This document shows positions 18,722 through 30,065 of a DNA stretch of 64,000 nucleotides, in pieces. The translations under genes were made by a program, and so were the position numbers. The notes beneath the pieces are model-generated. The model was not told the origin of the DNA, did no database searches, and saw nothing but the letters and a program-made list of their open reading frames with translations. Every line of letters begins with the position of its first letter. The stretch's first letter is position 1. Origin of the DNA: Neocallimastix lanati (nom. inval.) (Eukaryota > Neocallimastigomycota > Neocallimastigomycetes > Neocallimastigales > Neocallimastigaceae); NCBI GenBank assembly GCA_016946835.1, contig JACVTC010000065.1:376501-440500 (forward strand), read 5' to 3'.

Positions 18722-19686
18722 TGTAAGAATCTATAATTATTTTTAAATAAAATAATTATATTTTCTTAGTTAAGTTATAATTATAACTTTATTTAATTAT
18801 ATAATATTTATTCATTTAAATATTATTAATAATTTATTAAACTCAATATTAAATAATCATTAATTTAATACAACAAATTTATTTAATTAATTATTATTTA
18901 TACATTTATAAATAATTATAGTTTATTTAATTATATATTTAATTATTAAATTTATTAGTCTTAGTTTATTTATTTAATTAAATTGTAAACAAATATATTA
19001 TGTATTCTAATATGTACTTAATAATGTATTCTGTATTTTGTTTATTAATATCATTATTATGTTATTTTCCTTATTTGTAAATTTATGATTTTATGGTCGA
19101 AATATCTTTTATTATTTTATTCTTTTATTTTCGATCAATTAAATTAGATTAGCTAATCGGTCAATTAGGGTTTTTCCCAATCACTTTTTAAAAGTAATTG
19201 GTTTTACCTAATTGATACGATGATCGATATGGATAGAATATCGATCAAAAATCTTATCTAGGTTTTTCTCTCTAATCTTTTCCTAGATAAGAGATTTGTT
19301 AAGATTAGAAAACATTTTTTAATTTAACCTTATTTTTCAAAAAAGTATAAATAAAGCTCTTGAATTCTCTTTGAGAAATAAGAGTTATTATTATAACAAT
19401 TATAATATAGTAATAACATTAATAAATTTTTTATATTTCTATTTTAATAAAGTAAGTTTTAATAAAAAACAAATTTAAAAAAAAAAAAAAAATAAAATAA
19501 TCTTTTCTCTTTGACTATTTTGTGTTATTAGTTTATTATAATTAGTTATAATAAACTCTCTCTTATAGAAGATAAGTATATTTATCTTTTTTTTGTTTTC
19601 TCAATTTAATAATAATTATTATTTAGTTATTATTAAGTTGTAGTTAATAATTTAATTCTAATTAATTTTATAATTAAATTATTACA
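18722..19686 (-). mobile_element. LTR-C: reversed LTR of the LTR-A family
   Basis: On the minus strand it runs from TGTAATAATTTAATT to GATTCTTACA. It shares with LTR-A the early CTACAAYTTAATAATAA segment, the GTTTATTATAA hairpin and the pseudoknot block. Its outer flanks (ACAAT left, ATAAT right once LTR-B is set aside) could be a target duplication with one change. Before LTR-B arrived its right end lay about 14 bp from the tRNA-Ala gene. Confidence 0.65.
19161..19556 (-). ncRNA. Structured RNA, copy C (minus strand)
   Basis: Same helix order as copy A read on the minus strand. P0 19531-19541/19546-19556 (identical stem, different loop); P1 19357-19369/19373-19384 with a small internal loop; P2 19271-19279/19301-19309; P3 19252-19262/19282-19292, crossing P2. 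P4 is 19222-19230/19238-19246 (GATCGATAT / ATATCGATC) and P5 is 19161-19169/19207-19215. P6 inside it is 19177-19187/19191-19201, where one pair is G-U on the minus strand but a C-A mismatch on the plus, fixing the sense strand. The loop after P2' is GAGAAAAA. Confidence 0.7.
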
Positions 19687-19688
19687 AT

Positions 19689-20428
19689 TGTAATAACACA
19701 AAATTAATACTTAACTTTTATTAAAATAACAATAATTGATAAAAAATATTTCGAGTTTATTAAGAAATTTTATTATATATTATTTTCTAAATAATAACTC
19801 TTGATTTTTATTTTATAGAAAAAATCAAGGTTATTTATAATTTTTTTTTGTTCATAATCTTAAAAGTTATTCTTTCAGGAAAAAGATTATGAGAAAAAAC
19901 CTGAAAGATAAAATAAATTAATTATTTATTATTTAATATAATTTAATATTATTTAATATTATTTAATATTATTTAATATTATTTAATATTATTTAATATT
20001 GGCAATTAACCAATATTTTATGAAATTATTTATTATGATGTTTTAAGTTTATAATTATTAACTAATTTTATATTAATTTAATATTAATTATATTAATATT
20101 AAATGTTTTAATATAATTAATCACGTATTATTGTTAATGATAAATCAAATGATTAATTATTTATATTAAATAGAAATTGGTTATTAATTAAAGATATTGT
20201 TTATATTTCATAATAATTAATTATTAATTAGTTAAAAAATTAATTTTATCAATTAATAATTATTTTTATTTTATTATTTAATAACAATTATTAAAATTAT
20301 AGTATATTAAATAATATTAAGTGTTATTTTATTGAAAAATTATTTAAATCTTAATTAATAATAAAAATAAATATAATATTTATATTATATTTGGTTAAGT
20401 GTGACTAATTAATTAGTCAACACTTACA
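19689..20428 (+). mobile_element. LTR-B: solo LTR of the LTR-A family next to tRNA-Ala
   Basis: 740 bp from TGTAATAACAC to CAACACTTACA, flanked by a perfect 5-bp target duplication ACAAT (19684-19688 and 20429-20433). The right duplication ends 12 bp before the tRNA gene, so integration fell 12-17 bp upstream of it. That is the position used by Ty3-like integrases guided by polymerase III factors. It contains the same pseudoknot block as LTR-A and -C, and near its end an inverted repeat AGTGTGACTAAT/ATTAGTCAACACT. Confidence 0.8.
19800..20017 (+). ncRNA. Structured RNA, copy B
   Basis: P1 19800-19809/19820-19829 (CTTGATTTTT / AAAAATCAAG). P2 19853-19861/19883-19891 and P3 19871-19879/19900-19908 form the crossing pseudoknot; loops AAA and AGAAAAAA match copy A. 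P4 is short, 19912-19918/19924-19930. A later hairpin AATATTGG/CCAATATT (19995-20002/20010-20017) may stand for P5/P6. A 10-bp tandem ATTTAATATT array (about 19932-20000) has expanded between them. Confidence 0.65.
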
Positions 20429-20445
20429 ACAATAATCTATGTACT

Positions 20446-20517
20446 GGGGATATAACTCAGTGGTAGAGTGCTTGCTTTGCATGCAAGAAGCCTCGGGTTC
20501 GATCCACGATATCTCCA
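20446..20517 (+). tRNA. tRNA-Ala (anticodon UGC)
   Basis: 72 nt, no intron, no encoded CCA. Acceptor GGGGATA pairs with TATCTCC, including the G3-U70 wobble that alanyl-tRNA synthetase reads; the discriminator is A. Anticodon stem CTTGC/GCAAG holds TTTGCAT with TGC at 20478-20480. D arm and T loop (TTCGATC) are normal. The T stem TCGGG/CACGA has one mismatch, G52-A62 (20506). Primer sites of E2, E4 and E5 predict C at position 62, so this copy appears mutated relative to the expressed tRNA. A T6 terminator follows. LTR-B lies just upstream. Confidence 0.93.
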
Positions 20518-20521
20518 GAAA

Positions 20522-20527
20522 TTTTTT
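20522..20527 (+). terminator. RNA polymerase III terminator of tRNA-Ala
   Basis: Six T residues beginning five bases after the tRNA. Confidence 0.75.
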
Positions 20528-20756
20528 AAGAAGATATAATTTTAAAAATATTTTAAAATAATTTTATTTTTTTTAATAAAATATAATATTAATATATATA
20601 TTATCTTTTATTAAATTTAATGAAAAAGACAACAATTATATAATATAAAATAAAATAAAATAAAAAAATTGTAAATTTTCAATAACAAAAGATTCTATAT
20701 AATTTTATTATATATATAAGTAAAAATTATATATAATAAATTGATAAAGTATGCCT

Positions 20757-21446
20757 TGGTTCAAATTCTCTTGTAGGGAGAAGTTATATTTAAGTTGTTA
20801 TTTAATTATAAATTTTTATTTATTTATTATTTAAAAGTAAGTTCAAGTTTATTTAATACATGTAGTTAACTATTAATTTTGTAAATATGAAAGAATTTAT
20901 AAACTAGATTGGCATAAAACATTGCAAAGAATAATTATAAAGAATTATTCTTGCTTTTATATTTGTAATTCATAATAAACTATTTAATTAATTTTTAGAA
21001 TAACTATTAAGTATTTAAAGTGTTTAATATAAAAGTATAAAATAAAAATATAAAATATTAAAATAAAATATTCATAAAATAATAATAATATTAAATTTAC
21101 TATAATTAATAAAATATAAAATATTAAATTAAAATATTCATAAAATAATAATATTATTAAATTTACTACAATAAAAAAAAAATATTATTATAAAATAATA
21201 TAAAAATAATAAAAAATTATTTCAATTTTAACATAACATAAAATTTATGTTATAATTTTATGTTTACATTATTTTTTATGCTCTTGCATAAGTTTATGTC
21301 TTTACATAATTTTAATTTTATCACGTTATTTTCTATCACGTTTAATATATATCACGTGTTTGAAAATGATTTATTAATTTATTTTTATGTAATTATTAAT
21401 AAAATAATTTATTGATAATTAAAGTTTTTATTTCCATTTTATATCA
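20757..21446 (-). repeat. R1 LTR, copy 1
   Basis: About 690 bp. On the minus strand it runs from TGATATAAAATGG to TTGAACCA. It is homologous to 59288-59844 (shared CTCTTGCATAA..TTTATGTCTTTACATAA and GAATTATTCTTGCTTT). It holds three ATCACGT motifs at about 21320-21356, the last as CACGTG. No element body is attached on the left, so it is probably a solo LTR. Confidence 0.7.
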
Positions 21447-22243
21447 AAATAATTAAATAGTATTTTGTTATAATATTATTACATATAGTAGTGGCAAAAC
21501 TATAATTATTATATTTATTATCAATAATTATTAATATAAACATAATATAATGTAATTAATTAAAAACATTCTAAAACAAGCCACATTTTCAGTATAAGTA
21601 ATTACCTATTTATATTTACTTATAAATAAACTTTTTAATAAAATTTATTATTTTTTTTTTTTTTGTTTGATATAATATGCAAAATATCGTATTGGCGAAA
21701 TTTTTTCTTTTTTATCTTCTTTAAATATTTATTATTATTATTATTATTATTTTTTTTTACTATATTGTTTTGTAATAAATAAGCCTCTAATTCAATCTTC
21801 ATTACTTTTATTTCGTTTTATTATTATACTTATTTTAATTATTTATTTTTAATTATTTTAAGGGTTTTTATATAATATATTTAGTTAATAAAATATTTTT
21901 TTTCTACGATATAATGATAATAGTCAATAAAATTAGAATATATTTATTAATTTGTTTTATTAAATTATTATCGAATAGTAATAAAAATAAAAAGAAAAAA
22001 TAACAATAATTTTAAAAAAAATAAAAATACAGAAAATACTAGAAATACTATTATTAAATATAAATAAAATATTGATATTATTTTAATGGGAGAATTTTTT
22101 TTTTTAATATTATTATCCAATTAAAAAATTAAAAAATAAAATTAACCAATAGAAGAACAGTATTATTTTTTATATATAGAAAAAAAAATTTTTTTTTTTG
22201 CTGTGAGTATATAAAAGAAATGATTTTTCCTTTTTTTTAATCT
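21447..22243. other. AT-rich stretch, nothing recognised
   Basis: Low-complexity A/T with T/TTA runs; no frame, RNA or element end that I can support. Confidence 0.5.
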
Positions 22244-22480
22244 TCATCGACCGTACTTTACAGGATCATGTATATAGTACGTTTCCCGTCTTTGTTTTCC
22301 AAACAAGACACATTTACTAAGTTGGAAGATGATAAGTAGCACCGGTTCATAGCGGGAAGTGGTGATTAATGTTGTTTTTTTAATGATATTTTTCACTTTG
22401 AAGATCGTGCCTATCAAATTTTCCATTGATACGGCAAGGACTTGGTTGCTTTCTGACAACTTAATTAACCTAAGTAATAT
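22244..22480 (-). CDS. Possible host exon, unknown protein
   Basis: A minus-strand frame of about 75 codons that stands out from its surroundings by higher G+C and varied codons. Its C-terminal part reads CVLFGKQRRETYYIHDPVKYGR and then a stop. There is no ATG near the upstream end (nearest start TTG). An AG just upstream (ACTTAG on the minus strand, about 22480) could be a splice acceptor, so it may be a last exon. I do not recognise the protein. It could also be an old transposon piece. Confidence 0.3.
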   Translation of the reverse strand: MLLRLIKLSESNQVLAVSMENLIGTIFKVKNIIKKTTLITTSRYEPVLLIIFQLSKCVLFGKQRRETYYIHDPVKYGR

Positions 22481-24180
22481 ATTTTTACTGAATTTAAAAA
22501 TATAAAAGAAATATGTATAAATATAAACATAAATATATTTATATTAATATTTAATACATTAAATATTTGTTATTTAATAATACAATTATTATTAAATATT
22601 TTATTATATGAAAAATATTTAATAATAATAATTGTATTATTAAATGATATAATAGTATTATTATTTATTAAAATGTTTTCCATTTTATTATTAATAATTA
22701 ATATAATATTAATTGTATTAATGATATATATATAAAAATTTAAATATAATAAATTTATTTAAAACGTATATATTTAATATAAATTTTTTTTTTTTTATAG
22801 TTAAATTATTGTTCCTAAAATTTAGTATAATTTAAAATATTTATTATGCATATTATATTTGAAAATTATAACTATATATAAAGTAGTAAATTTTTTTTTT
22901 TTTTTAAATTGTTTTTATTAAATTATATTACATATTCCAATCATTTGAATTTTAAGGTAGTATATTTTAATTCAAAAAAGTACTTTTATAAAATCAATCT
23001 TTAAATTCTTAAATATATTTCTGTCATTTATATTTTAAAATAATATATTCATGTTATTACAGTTTATTATGATAATATCATTAAAAGGTAATATAAATAA
23101 AATATCTGAAATATTTTGTTTTCCAACAAATATTATAATTTTATTTTATATTTATGAAATCTTTCTATCCATATACGTAATTGAATGAATTTTAAATCCT
23201 AACAAAATATAAGAATAAAACTTTGAAAGTTTAAAATTATTAATTGAATGTGATGACAAATTATAGTAATATGATTCTTTAAATTAATAAAAATTGATGA
23301 TTATTCATTTTTTATGATTATCAAAGAATATTTAACGACATAATATTATAATATTATAAATAAATATTATTTAATATATATATTATCAATAAAATAATTC
23401 TAATAATATTATTTATTTATATATTATATTTAATAAATTTTCAAATATTAAAATCTGATATTATTTGGTACTATAAATTAATAAATTATATATTATTATT
23501 TTTATAACAGGTAATAATTCTTTATTTTATATATAAAATTTATAAATAAAATTAGAATACTTTTTTTTTTTTTTCGTATAAAAAGTATAGTATTAATATT
23601 TAGTTAATATATATAATAAAAACAACGAACATCAATTTTTTGAAAAGTTTAATAAATTATTATATTAATTATATTGAAAATATTAATACTATGATTCATT
23701 TTAGAGTGCATATATTATATATTTATTTATTTTAGTTTATTAATATATAAAGTATAGTTTATATTTTATATAATTAAAATATTTTTATTGAAGGAATATA
23801 TATTTACATAATTTTAATAATGTATTTTATTATAAATTATATATATATTACTATTCATTTTTTTAAATCTTTTCTTTTTAATTTATTTATTTATTTATTT
23901 ATTTATTTATTCATTTATTTATTTAAGAATAATCATAAAAAAATATCAAAATATTACCATAAAGAAATTTTTATCTTCTTTAAGATTTACATTTTTCAGG
24001 ATTGATTATAGATGAAGGTTAAGAAGAATATTCTTCATTCATCACCTCTTTAATTTCATTAAGATTTCTATTATTTTATGTATTAATACCATGTTTTTAA
24101 TAATTACTTAAATTATTATAATTATTATTATCCTTATTTATTATTATCAAACGATGTCGATTTAAAGAAATCAAGTTTAC
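22481..24180. other. AT-rich stretch with a TTTA microsatellite
   Basis: No supported gene. A (TTTA)n tract of about 12 units lies at 23878-23927. The short plus-strand frame across it is Ile/Tyr/Leu low complexity and is not a gene. Confidence 0.5.
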
Positions 24181-24196
24181 TGACAATAGAAAGAGA

Positions 24197-24480
24197 ATCA
24201 TCTATTAAATAGATCATATGACCGTATATTTTCTAAAATATTTCAAATACTATCACCGTATAAAATGTTATCAGAGGAATTAGTCTGGAAGGATATTTTA
24301 AATAAAAATTCCTTTAATTATACTTTACTATTTATTTTATTATCATTAAGTACGTTTCAATAACCCTTTCTTTTTATTTTTTTTTAAATTCCTTCCAGTT
24401 TCAATATTATTAATATTTTTGGAATTTTTTCCCATTTATTATCTGAATTTTTATAGGTTTTTTTTAATTTTTTGCATAAT
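24197..24480 (+). CDS. Possible host exon pair with a 49-nt intron, unknown protein
   Basis: A plus-strand frame of about 50 codons (…SPYKMLSEELVWKDILNKNS…) with more varied composition than its neighbours. It runs to a GTACGT...CCAG interval at 24350-24398 that looks like a short intron, and coding resembling its continuation follows. The LSEELVWKDIL stretch faintly recalls an F-box start, but I would not name it. Low confidence; AT-rich DNA gives such patterns by chance. Confidence 0.22.
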
Positions 24481-25940
24481 ATCTTAGATATTTAGAATTA
24501 TTCTTATGTCTTCGGAAACTATCATTCAATTCATTATAATATATACCTCCGAGACAATTTCAAATGTTATTGGATCTTATTAATAAATAATTATTTATAT
24601 ATTATTATTAGAAAATGTTTATAATAATATTAATAAATAAATTTTGATTATAAATATAGATATTGTATTATATATTAAATAAAAAACATTATATATTAAA
24701 TAAAAAACATTATACCTAGTTTTGAATGATTTCTTATCTAAACTTTTATTAATAATTAATATATATATTATTAGTTACTTTCAATAATCACAAATATAAA
24801 TAGCAAACTATTAAATATAAATAATATAATATTATTTTACTTATTACATACTTATTTCTATGTTTTTATTATTTTTATTTATAATTAAAAGATATTTAAT
24901 ATTGGATTTATTGCAACATAGATATTTTAATTTTTATTTCTTAATTATAATTTAATTTTTTATATGATATAATAATTTTTAGTTAAATAATATTAAAAAA
25001 TTTTTAATTTTTAGTATTAAAAACCAACAAAAAATGTTAAATTTTTTATTAATATTATATAAAAATAAAAATATCATTATCTAAATTAAATGTTTAGAAT
25101 TGAATTAAAAGGTATTATATGTAAAAATATTTAAAAATAATAATAATGATAATAATTTACTAATTTATATTTAATAAAAATTATATAAATAGGTAAAATC
25201 ATTATTATTATTTTTTATACAAAAATGTTTCTTTTCAATATGAAGAATATTCTAATTTTTATTTTTTTATTATTTTATTTTATATAGTGTATAGTATTTT
25301 TTTTTTTGTTAAATTATTAAAAAAAATTAACTTTTAGTATAAAAACCAACAAAAATGATATTTTTTTATTAATATTATTTAAAAATTATATATATATTAA
25401 TAAAAAAATAGTATAAAATATGAATAAACCACTATGTGAATTAAAATATTATTTAAATATTATTTCAATATTATTAATAAACTTTTATATATTTTTATAT
25501 ATATTAAAAAAATATATATATTTATACCAAGAAGAAAAAATATATATATATAATATACAAAAATGAATTATATATATATATATACATATAAAGTACATAT
25601 AAATGCATATATTATTTAAATACTAATAATAATATGAATATTAAAAATATCAAATTTTTTTTTATTACAATTACATAATGCTTTAAAATGTAATAACCAA
25701 ATGAATAATAACATTGTTTTATTTAAAAACAACCAAAATAAATTAGAAAAGAAAAAAAGAACAAAATCCCCCCTAAAGAAAAAGATTTCTACACTAAAAC
25801 CGTAGATGTAAATATTATGGTAAATGGGGTAATTATTTTTATGAGTATAGAAAATGAGAACACAATAAAATAATAAATAAATATAAAAAATCAAATTAAT
25901 ATTCAAAAAAAAAGTAGCAAAAAAAAATATCACAAAGAAC
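24481..25940. other. AT-rich stretch, nothing recognised
   Basis: Low-complexity A/T with TA microsatellites (about 25480-25590). A long minus-strand frame over 25.6-25.94 kb is Phe/Ile/Tyr low complexity and is not convincing. Confidence 0.5.
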
Positions 25941-26730
25941 AAATTGAAATCAATACTGATAGATGCTAGATTAAATGAAGGCTTATATATAAAACACCCA
26001 AAGGGACATTCAGACTATAATTAATGATACTGGAATATAACTATGGGTATATATGGGTTGAAACATAGTAGTTTACATTGGAGTAAGAATTGAATATTTT
26101 ATTAAAATTAAATACAAAAGATTGAAAAATGAACCTTTCATATATATAAAATGTAATAAAGACGGAATATTTAATATTAACAGGAATAGATAAGGCCATA
26201 AAAGAAACCAAACAGCTAATAAAAGAATGATTCAAAATCATAGACATGGGTAATATAGATTTTATAATGGGTATAAAATTAATAAATCATAAATTCTTTT
26301 ATTTCTTAAATCTAAGTATATAAATGAAATATTAGAAATATTTAATACCGTAAATAAGAAACATGAATCCAATAGAAATAAAGCATTGAGAAAGATAAAA
26401 TTTAGTAAAATAAAAAATATATAAGGGCTCTTGGTAACCTATAATATTTTAGTACAAGGCCCAATATTATTTATTCCATTTCAAAAGAAGCCATATTCAA
26501 ATTTAGAAGATTGGAATAATGTAAAAAAAAAAATTTTAAATATTTAAATATTTACAAAAGATGAAAGGAATTAACTTTTCCTTCAATTCAGAAATCAAGA
26601 CATATAGTGTGATTACGCATGATATTTAGATCCACAATTGGATTTATCTTAACCTTAATACTTCCATCAATTACTCCTAAAAAATACAAAAGTGTTACAG
26701 GAATATTATTAGAATTATGCACTGTCTCTT
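25940..26730 (+). pseudogene. Ty1/copia pol fossil (RT to RNase H), heavily decayed
   Basis: Scattered but ordered copia Pol matches on the plus strand: RLKNEPFIYIK, then KAIKETKQLIKE, MGNIDFIMGIKL, and further on RNase H-region text. Many breaks; old. It abuts a gag fossil on the opposite strand. Confidence 0.65.
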
Positions 26731-26735
26731 TTGGT

Positions 26736-27060
26736 TCAATAATTAAACATTTTACTTAATTGTCCTTTTTGATTTTCTCTCCGATATTTTCTTTTTATGA
26801 GATTAACACATTTCTTTAATATAAAAGCTCTATTTACCTCTATTTCTTTTTTCAAAAGTATCCTTATAATGTCATCTTCAGTGGTGTCAATTACGCAACT
26901 AAAGTTTTTTATTGGTAGTAATACCTTCCCTCCTAAATCAATCATAAATTCTAATTTTCCAAATTTCTGCATCTCTACGAAATCCACCAATTCTCAAAAG
27001 AGTCTTAGTGTCAACGCCTATCCGAATTCAAGTAAAAACCACTACTGTAATTACAACTGA
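26736..27060 (-). pseudogene. Gag fossil related to E5 Gag
   Basis: Minus-strand protein text aligns with the N-terminal part of the E5 Gag at 63538: TKTLLRIGGF..DAEIWK corresponds to TRTLPRIGGLHRDAEIWK, and DTTEDDIIRIL to AAEDDIIPSL, then a Lys/Arg-rich helix. Broken, with at least one break. It shows the E5 gag lineage has been in this genome for some time. Confidence 0.7.
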
Positions 27061-27199
27061 TCATTGTTTGTAATTAATTATTATTTATAATAATGCGTCT
27101 TTATTTAATTTATATATTTTAAATATTTTCATATATAATTATTATTTTTATTATATTATCATTTAATATAATTATAAAATTTTCCTATATTTATTTATT

Positions 27200-28600
27200 T
27201 TAAAACAACATATTTAGACTATACTAAAATGAATGAAATAACAAATATTGCATAGCTCTTTTCACCTACTATAAAATAATTATTAATAGCCATTAAAAAA
27301 AATAAAAATAATATATCCTAAACAGCATATATAAATTAATCCTAACTGAAGGAAAAAAACCTATTAAAACTAAATGAGTTTGTAAAATCAAGCGTTATAG
27401 TAGTAACAACATTGATAAATTTAATACTCGACTTGTTACCAAAGGTTATAGCTAAACTTATATCAATTATGAATTAACTTTTTCTCCTACTTCAAGTATT
27501 GTGAGCTTAAGACTTATTTATTGCTTTAGATGCTAAATTCCATCTGAAAATACTTCCATTAGACATTAAAGTCGCTTACCTTAATGTGAAACTCGATAAA
27601 AATATTTATGTAACAATCCCACAAGAGGATATAAACCATGGAAAAGATTATTGGAAATAAAACAAAGCTCTATACTGACCAAAACAGAATGGACGAAAGT
27701 GGAACGAAACTATAACTTTATTTAGAAATACTGGTTTTTAAACATTTAATCAATGAACCATATATTTCCAAAAAACTTCGTCATGGAAAAATCAGCTGTA
27801 TAGTAGGCATCTATGTGGACGATATGATTATTACAGATGATTATAAAGAAATATATAAAACCATTAAAACTATCAAAGACAAATTTAAAATTTCAAAATA
27901 TGAATATGCTAATTACTTACTTGGAATTAAAGTCAATAAAGATTCTACTAAAGATTACAAAATTACATATACAGGAACAAGAGAATTTATTACTTTTACC
28001 TATTCTGACTTAAGGAGGAGATTCAAAAGATAAAAAATCTATCTCTGGATATATAATTCTTATGGGAACAAATCAAATTTGTTGGATATCAAGAAAACAA
28101 GCAACAGTTGCTACTTCTACAATAGTGCAGAGTATATAATAAAAATAGAATGAACAAAAAGTATTATTGAAAAGAAACATCTTATTTAAGTTATTTAATT
28201 TCAATAATCTTATTACAATTTTCATTGATAATCAATACAGCAAATCAGCTATCAAAAATGGAAATCTGACTTAAAATTAAACAGTTAATATAAAATTTTA
28301 TTTTAATAAAGATTATTCCAAAAATAAAAGAATTACTTTAAAGTATATTAGTATAGAAAATATGTTAGCTGATGTATTAACCTAAAATGTTAAAGGACTT
28401 CAAATATCAAAATTCTCAAACATAATTTTTGATAAATCAGAAAATTAGGTTTGACAGGAGAATATTAAAATACGACGAAATGTATTTTTAAATATATTAA
28501 TATATTAAATTTAATTTTTTAATTGAAAGCTTATTATAATATAATTCTCTTTGTTTGTAATAAATCATTAGAAGGATTAAAAAGAAGAGATTCTTTTATT
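27200..28600 (+). pseudogene. Ty1/copia pol fossil with 3' LTR start
   Basis: Order on the plus strand: RT start and middle, the YVDD-type core near 27.81 kb (GIYVDDMIITD), RNase H (GYIILMGTNQICWISRKQATVATST), then a purine tract and LTR start at about 28.45 kb. That junction matches the copia PPT-LTR junction at 32.5 kb in content (GGTTTGA..GGAG). Broken, several breaks. Confidence 0.75.
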
Positions 28601-28629
28601 TCTTTTTGATACTTAATTGAAGCTGCTTT

Positions 28630-29620
28630 ATTGAGTATGGGAGAACTTCTTATCCTACGATTCAATTTAAATATTCATTATATCTTATTTCATTTTTGTT
28701 TTTTATCAATAATTGCCCTCAGTTTTGGTCATTGATTTTAGTCATTGATTTTGGTAATGACTAGATTTTTTACAAAAATAACAAGCCTTTATTGTTAAAT
28801 TTTCATTTTTCTAGTTAATTCTTTCATATCATTATCTTTATTAAGTTTTATTACGGTTTTTATTTAAAATTACTTTTCATGGAATATCTAAAATTATTTT
28901 TATCATTTGTATTAAGAGAAGAAGCACTCACAGGAAGTAAATGAATAGACGAATGTCTTCATTGATTATTACCTATATAATTTATCCTATCTGCTCTTTC
29001 GGTAATTTTAAATGCTTTCTATAGAGGAATATCATCAAATATGGCTATATGTTTCCAGGATTGAACACTGTTTCAAGCTATTAACTCATTCATTTATCTT
29101 TTATTTAAAAAAAAATCACATAATAAAAAATATTTTATTTAATATAGCAATTAAATAATCACTTTAAATGAAAAAAAAAAAAACTTATTTTATTAGTTAT
29201 TGATTATTTATTTTTTTAAATATACAATTACAATTATTTTTAAGTTTTTATATATACAACTCTAAAAAAACAAATAAATTTAATGAAAACAAGGAAAGTT
29301 AACAAAACCTAATACAACTATTAAAACAACTATATATTATAACTGCCAACTACGTAGAGGAACCTCAGTGTTTCGGTATACTAAGTTAAGTCTGAGTCAA
29401 TATATGAACGCCTAAACAACGTTGAGGGTATAATAGGTGACTTATAAGTTAATTTCTGCTTCCATACAGTATTTAACTTATATTTGGTTGGCGACTAATA
29501 TGTTAAAATATTAAGCCCTTTCACAAAGATCTGATTAAACCACTCGTGAATATAGAAGTTATATATTTGCTATTTTACTCAGTACATTGAGTATAAAGCT
29601 TTACTTGGAATACGAGAAGA
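28630..29620 (-). pseudogene. Gag fossil with zinc-knuckle region (minus strand)
   Basis: Minus-strand text such as AIFDDIPL.KAFKITERADRINYIGNN and KNNFRYSMKSNFK resembles the C-terminal gag region before a nucleocapsid. A second, somewhat GC-richer patch at 29340-29620 probably holds the N-terminal half. It lies downstream, in minus orientation, of the primer site at 30038-30055 and so belongs with the R3 LTR. Broken, several breaks. Confidence 0.55.
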
Positions 29621-30037
29621 CTAAATAAGATTATTGTTAATTTATTTTCCAACTTACCATAACAACCATAACAACACAAATACACAAACTGATAACTTAA
29701 AAAAAAAATTAATGATAATAATAAATAAAAAATTAATGTTTTTTATTTTTTTCTTATATTTTTATTTAAATTTAATATTTAATTTAATTTAATTTTAAAT
29801 TAAATTTCTAGTAATTTTAAATAGAATCCAACAGATAGAATTCAAATAAGAAGAATAAAAATAGGAAGAATTCCTATAGGTAGAATTCAAATTGGAAGTG
29901 TCCAATAAAAAGTTTACAACAGGAAGTTTTATTTACTTAAAGTATTATTGAAAATTTATGATTAATTTTAAAATTTCTTTGTATTTCTTAGTTTTGCTTT
30001 TATATTATTTTTTTATCTATTCATCATTATTTTCACA

Positions 30038-30055
30038 CTCCCCGGTATCTCCACA
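30038..30055 (-). other. Degenerate tRNA-Ala primer site of the R3 element
   Basis: Minus strand TGTGGAGATACCGGGGAG resembles the TGGTGGAGATATCGGGG sites of E4 and E5. It sits next to the R3 LTR on its right and a 5' leader on its left. Confidence 0.65.
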
Positions 30056-30065
30056 AAATTTTATT

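Noticed and set aside
20748-20772. B-box-like GGTTCAAATTCT as a SINE promoter
   Set aside because: The same bases end the R1 LTR at 59288 next to a primer site, so an LTR end explains them better.
23820-24005. 61-codon plus-strand frame
   Set aside because: It is a translation of the TTTA microsatellite.
25616-26247. Minus-strand frames of 108 and 68 codons
   Set aside because: Phe/Tyr/Ile low complexity; the second lies over a plus-strand copia fossil.
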